DNA of 10,182 nt from UBA11524 sp963642705. GTDB lineage: Bacteria; Bacillota; Clostridia; Christensenellales; Aristaeellaceae. Shown here in pieces: positions 6,925-10,182 of the stretch. The DNA is taken from positions 1 through 10,182 of the forward strand of contig CAVIHU010000055.1 of assembly GCA_963642705.1 (NCBI GenBank), read 5' to 3'. The position numbers and the translations under genes are program-made. A model generated the notes under the pieces. The model was not told where the DNA came from. It searched no databases and saw only the letters and a program-made list of their open reading frames with translations. Position 1 is the first letter of the stretch, and the number at the start of each line of letters is the position of its first letter.

Positions 6925-9003
6925 ATGAAAATCAGCAACCAAGGAATCTACCGTGAAGCAAACCAACTTCTGAAATCTGTCTATGGGGACAATGCGCAGT
7001 TCCGTGACGGACAGTATGAAGCAATAGAAGCAACTATAGTGAATAAACGGACGCTCGTTGTGCAGAAAACTGGCTGGGGAAAGAGTCTCATTTATTTTAT
7101 CTGTACAAAACTGAAGAGAAACCACGTGCAGGGTATGACATTGGTCATCAGTCCACTGCTGGTTCTGATGGAAAACCAAATGGAAATGGCAAAACGTATG
7201 GGTTTGAATTGTGCAGTACTGAACAGTTCGGTAGAGAAAAATGTGCAGGAATTGATTCGCCAGCAGATGGTACATGGTGAATTGGATATGGTTTTTGTAA
7301 CGCCTGAAACATTATTGAAAGAGGAATTGCAATTGGTACTTCCGCGTGTACGAATTGGTTTGTTCGTGATTGATGAAGCACATTGCATTTCCGATTGGGG
7401 ACATGATTTTCGCCTTGATTATGGGAAACTTGGTCGAATCATCAGCGGTATATTTTCCAATGTTGCTGTGCTTGCTACAACTGCAACAGCAAATGATCGG
7501 GTTGTCGCTGATTTGAAGGCGCAATTAGGTGACAATGTTTTTATTTCACGAGGATCATTGACGCGCAACTCGCTTCATATCCAGGTCCTTCTATTGGAGG
7601 ATCGCGTTGAACGTTATGCATGGCTGCTGGATAATCTGCCAAAGCTCCCCGGAACAGGTATTATCTACTGTTTGGACCATTCTAGCTGCGATTACCTTGC
7701 TGAGTTCCTGCAACAAAATGGTATCCATGCAAAGGCGTACTATTCCAGAAAAAATAAAGATGGAGAGGCAATGAATCAAGACGCTATTGACGACTTTCAA
7801 CACAACCGCATCAAGGTAATCGTAGCTACTGTCAAGTTAGGGATGGGCTACGACAAGGGAGACGTTTCGTTTGTGATTCACTTTCAGGCTCCTGCAAACA
7901 TTGTTACATGGTATCAGCAAATTGGACGTGCAGGACGCAACTTGAAAGATGCATATATCTTCTTGATGACAGGTCGGGAAGGCAACAACATTCAGGATTA
8001 CTTCATTCGCACAGCGTTTCCGGATCAGCAAACGTCTGAGAACATGATGGATCTGATCAGTCATTCCGATGGCATCACCAACAACGATATTTTCATGAAG
8101 ATTAACGCTCAACAAGCGCAGATCGAAAAGGCACTTTACTTCATGGAGAATGAAGGCTTTATTTATAAGGATAGATTTAGATGGTATTCAACACCCAAAA
8201 GGTACGTGTACCCCAGAGAGCATTATGAAGCTGTCACAAGGATTCGCAGGGAAGAACAGCAGCAAATGCGGGAACTGATTCATACACATGAATGTCTGAG
8301 CCGCTTTGCAGTCAACTGCCTTGATGACAAAACCGCCCCGAATTGCGGCAAATGTGCGAACTGTATCGGTAAAGATGTGTTTCCTGGACTGTCAATTTCC
8401 GAAAGCGCGCGTCAAAAGGCAAGCCGTTTTGCCTGTCCGACCATTGATATTGAACCGCGAAAGCAGTGGCCAGACAGGACAATAATTCGTTCTAACTATC
8501 GCCTTCAGCTCGGTGTGTGTCTGACCAAATATGGTGCTCCTGGTAATGGCGAGTTGGTTAGACAGGGAAAGTACCCATCAATGGGTATAGAAAAGCGATT
8601 CGATGATCAGTTAGTTTCTGCTTCTGCAAAATTACTGAAAAAACTGATTCAGGAAAAAGGCATTACGCATATGACTTTTGTGCCGTCGCTAAGTAGCAAT
8701 CTGGTGGAGGATTTTACAAGGCGTTTGGCACAAGCAACGGGGCTTTGCTTTCTTCCATTATTGAAAAAAAGCCCTGCTCAACAGCAAAAGCAAAAAGAAA
8801 TGCAGAACAGTACCTTTCAATGTAGGAATGCATGGAATTCCTTCGATGTGCTGCCTGTTGCCATGCCCAAGAAGGTTATCCTGGTGGATGATATTGTGGA
8901 TTCGCGCTGGACATTGACTGTGTGTGGGTATAAAATGATGGAGAATGGCTGCAGTGAAGTTTACCCTTATGCGCTTGCAGACAGTAGCCACACGGAGGAA
9001 TAA
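6925..9003 (+). CDS. RecQ-family DNA helicase fused to a C-terminal phosphoribosyltransferase domain
   Basis: A 692-residue protein. Residues about 10-450 are a superfamily 2 RecQ motor: motif 0 FRDGQYEAI, Walker A TGWGKS (49-54), Walker B/DEAH 150-153 continuing into the RecQ aromatic-rich loop AHCISDWGHDFR, motif III ATTATAND, and motif VI QIGRAGR (arginines 335 and 338). A zinc module follows with C457-x16-C474-x2-C477-x2-C480, the spacing I recall for E. coli RecQ. The usual winged-helix and HRDC domains are absent. Instead, residues about 519-688 form a phosphoribosyltransferase domain with PRPP-loop motif VILVDDIVDSRWT (D655, D656). It probably unwinds 3'-tailed or branched DNA by ATP hydrolysis and couples this to nucleotide/PRPP chemistry; that link is inferred. 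The start follows a modest GAGG (6915-6918). The DprA-like gene starts 1 base after its stop, so the pair is surely co-expressed. Codon use is AT-richer than the upstream operon. Confidence 0.9.
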   Translation: MKISNQGIYREANQLLKSVYGDNAQFRDGQYEAIEATIVNKRTLVVQKTGWGKSLIYFICTKLKRNHVQGMTLVISPLLVLMENQMEMAKRMGLNCAVLNSSVEKNVQELIRQQMVHGELDMVFVTPETLLKEELQLVLPRVRIGLFVIDEAHCISDWGHDFRLDYGKLGRIISGIFSNVAVLATTATANDRVVADLKAQLGDNVFISRGSLTRNSLHIQVLLLEDRVERYAWLLDNLPKLPGTGIIYCLDHSSCDYLAEFLQQNGIHAKAYYSRKNKDGEAMNQDAIDDFQHNRIKVIVATVKLGMGYDKGDVSFVIHFQAPANIVTWYQQIGRAGRNLKDAYIFLMTGREGNNIQDYFIRTAFPDQQTSENMMDLISHSDGITNNDIFMKINAQQAQIEKALYFMENEGFIYKDRFRWYSTPKRYVYPREHYEAVTRIRREEQQQMRELIHTHECLSRFAVNCLDDKTAPNCGKCANCIGKDVFPGLSISESARQKASRFACPTIDIEPRKQWPDRTIIRSNYRLQLGVCLTKYGAPGNGELVRQGKYPSMGIEKRFDDQLVSASAKLLKKLIQEKGITHMTFVPSLSSNLVEDFTRRLAQATGLCFLPLLKKSPAQQQKQKEMQNSTFQCRNAWNSFDVLPVAMPKKVILVDDIVDSRWTLTVCGYKMMENGCSEVYPYALADSSHTEE

Positions 9004-9004
9004 A

Positions 9005-9964
9005 ATGAACCGAAACTCGGAAGCTATTATCGTTTTTTGCAGCCATCTTTGTGTGACAGATGGAATCAAGCCGCTTAAATCACATGAATGGCATCAACTC
9101 GCACAGAAGCTGGTTGAAAAAAAACTTCAGCCGGAAATTCTGCTGGACTATGAGCAGCAAGATTTTACCCACGAGCTTTCAATGCCGGAAGATGAAGCCG
9201 TACGGTTTATGCGCCTGCTTGACCGTAGTGGCAGTCTTCGCTTTGAATTGGCGAAATACGAGGATATGGGTATTCAAGTCGTTACTCGTGCAGATTCAAG
9301 CTATCCAAGAAAGCTTAAATCAAAACTGTCCGTTTCTTGTCCTCCATTATTCTATTATGCAGGTGATTTGACATTACTAAACAAGCCGGCTGTCGGATAT
9401 GTCGGCTCGCGCGATATAGAACCGACAGATATTGCCTTTACGAAAGGGGCAGTGGCTGCAACCGCCGGGAGGGGCTATGCAGTTGTTTCTGGTGGCGCAA
9501 AGGGTATCGACAGTGTTTCTGCGTCATCTGCTATGTCGGAAGGCACCACTGTTATTGAATATATTTCAGACTCTATGTTGCGAAAAATGCGCGATTCTGG
9601 GTTAATGAGTGAAATCCGCGACGGCCGAGTTCTACTGATGTCTGCAGTCATTCCAAAGGCGGGATTCAACGTTGGCACCGCTATGATGCGCAATCGCTAC
9701 ATTTATGCGCAGTCCGACGGAACTGTTGTTATCCGTTCGGATAATGGCAAAGGTGGGACATGGGCTGGTGCAACAGAAAACTTGAAAAAGCCACTGTGTC
9801 CCACTTTTTGCCGTAACTGCAAATATCCGGGGAATCAGGAGCTGATTCGTCTCGGCGCTATTCCGATTAGCGAAGACTGGAATGGTGATGTTGGCGTAGT
9901 AGAAAAAACCAAAATTAGCAACAAGAAAAGAGAAAACGAGAAACAATTGAGCTTCTTCGATTAG
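9005..9964 (+). CDS. DprA/Smf-like SLOG-fold protein, partner of the RecQ-phosphoribosyltransferase
   Basis: A 319-residue protein. The ATG at 9005 has an excellent GGAGG (8994-8998) and lies 1 base after the helicase stop; an upstream in-frame ATG at 8945 would overlap the helicase. Residues about 1-125 form a helical N-terminal region with the DprA-type phrase ending YPRKLK. The Rossmann-like SLOG domain (about 126-262) shows VGSRD (GSR at 134-136), VSGGAKGIDS (162-170), RNRYIYAQSDG (from 229) and GKGGTWAGA, matching the DprA DNA/nucleotide-binding core. A closing YPGNQELIRLGAIPI segment follows, and the classical DprA winged helix is lacking. Housekeeping DprA loads RecA on incoming single-stranded DNA; this divergent version, tied to a phosphoribosyltransferase, more likely serves as its DNA-sensing or antitoxin partner. 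Extras are a cysteine cluster (C265, C269, C272) and a C-terminal QLSFFD resembling a sliding-clamp-binding peptide. Confidence 0.87.
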   Translation: MNRNSEAIIVFCSHLCVTDGIKPLKSHEWHQLAQKLVEKKLQPEILLDYEQQDFTHELSMPEDEAVRFMRLLDRSGSLRFELAKYEDMGIQVVTRADSSYPRKLKSKLSVSCPPLFYYAGDLTLLNKPAVGYVGSRDIEPTDIAFTKGAVAATAGRGYAVVSGGAKGIDSVSASSAMSEGTTVIEYISDSMLRKMRDSGLMSEIRDGRVLLMSAVIPKAGFNVGTAMMRNRYIYAQSDGTVVIRSDNGKGGTWAGATENLKKPLCPTFCRNCKYPGNQELIRLGAIPISEDWNGDVGVVEKTKISNKKRENEKQLSFFD

Positions 9965-10049
9965 CTTTTGTAATGCAGGAAAACTTTTGATATACCATTA
10001 CCAAGTAGACACGGAAAAATTAGATGGCTCCTCAGAAAACCACCACTAG
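9965..10049. other. Spacer between the cassette and the IS
   Basis: An AT-rich spacer without a gene. No convincing intrinsic terminator for the cassette is visible; the best inverted repeat is GTAATG (9970-9975) with CATTAC (9996-10001) across a 20-base loop. CTAG at 10046-10049 abuts the proposed IS end and fits the YTAR target preference of the IS5 subgroup. Confidence 0.4.
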
Positions 10050-10182
10050 GGAACCTCTGATTTAATCAAAGCTACCATCCCACTGCCGGATATGGTATAA
10101 TAGAGTCATCAAAATAAAGGTGGTGCTCGAAATGAAGCAAGATACGTTTACCGACATTGAATACAGCTTCCGGAAGAAGAAA
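10050..10182 (+). mobile_element. Left end of an IS5-type insertion sequence, cut by window edge
   Basis: The proposed left terminus begins GGAACCTCTGATT at 10050, next to a CTAG target. An extended -10 element TGGTATAAT (TATAAT at 10096-10101) and ribosome site AAGGTGG (10117-10123) precede the transposase start. The right end lies outside the window, so terminal repeats and target duplication cannot be confirmed; the exact boundary is a guess based on the subgroup's habits. Confidence 0.5.
10132..10182 (+). CDS. IS5-family transposase, N-terminal 17 residues
   Basis: The visible residues, MKQDTFTDIEYSFRKKK, match the typical opening of IS5-group DDE transposases (M-K/R-Q-x-T-F/L-x-D-x-E-Y followed by a basic run ahead of the helix-turn-helix). 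AAGGTGG lies 8 bases upstream of the ATG. The catalytic DDE residues are outside the window, so whether the gene is intact is unknown. It is read in the same direction as the helicase-DprA pair and has its own promoter-like -10. Confidence 0.65.
   Translation, partial: MKQDTFTDIEYSFRKKK

Noticed and set aside
9005..9964. Housekeeping competence dprA
   Set aside because: The protein lacks the usual C-terminal winged helix, is divergent in its N-terminal part, and is paired with a RecQ-phosphoribosyltransferase rather than topA or rnhB.
1..10182. CRISPR array
   Set aside because: No regularly spaced direct repeats of 24-40 bases were seen anywhere in the window.

Overview
The window looks like chromosomal DNA from a low-to-mid-GC Gram-positive anaerobe, probably a gut Clostridia member. 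The evidence is strong GGAGG-type ribosome binding sites, sigma-A-like promoters with extended -10 elements, a VanW-domain protein, a CBS/DRTGG family II pyrophosphatase and many short Sec signal peptides. Genus cannot be fixed from the sequence alone.

Layout. (1) Positions 1-95 hold the 3' end of a 5S rRNA and the intrinsic terminator closing an rRNA operon. (2) After a roughly 200-base spacer, a good promoter drives a secreted SH3b-VanW protein (366-1520), which ends in a long hairpin. (3) Positions 1664-6375 form a tight four-gene operon: a secreted CHAP/peptidoglycan-binding hydrolase, a nucleotide-regulated Mn-dependent pyrophosphatase (ppaC type), a secreted protein of unknown function and a secreted alpha/beta hydrolase. 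The genes are 22, 5 and 2 bases apart. Three of the four products are exported, so the theme is cell-envelope biology with one cytosolic pyrophosphatase embedded.

(4) Positions 6376-6924 are non-coding. They contain a small element bounded by 14-base perfect inverted repeats and near-identical outer direct repeats, then a promoter. (5) Positions 6925-9964 hold a two-gene cassette with visibly lower GC than the operon: a RecQ-type helicase whose C-terminal winged-helix/HRDC part is replaced by a phosphoribosyltransferase domain, followed 1 base later by a DprA/SLOG-fold protein ending in a sliding-clamp-like peptide. (6) Positions 10050-10182 are the left end of an IS5-type insertion sequence, cut by the window edge.

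The cassette is the most interesting part. A phosphoribosyltransferase plus a DprA-like partner is the composition I recall for the ShosTA toxin-antitoxin/anti-phage system. Here the phosphoribosyltransferase is fused to a RecQ motor. With the AT-richer composition, the repeat-bounded left flank and the IS on the right, it reads as an acquired accessory module, plausibly for genome defence or handling of damaged or foreign DNA. The defence role is inference, not shown by the sequence.
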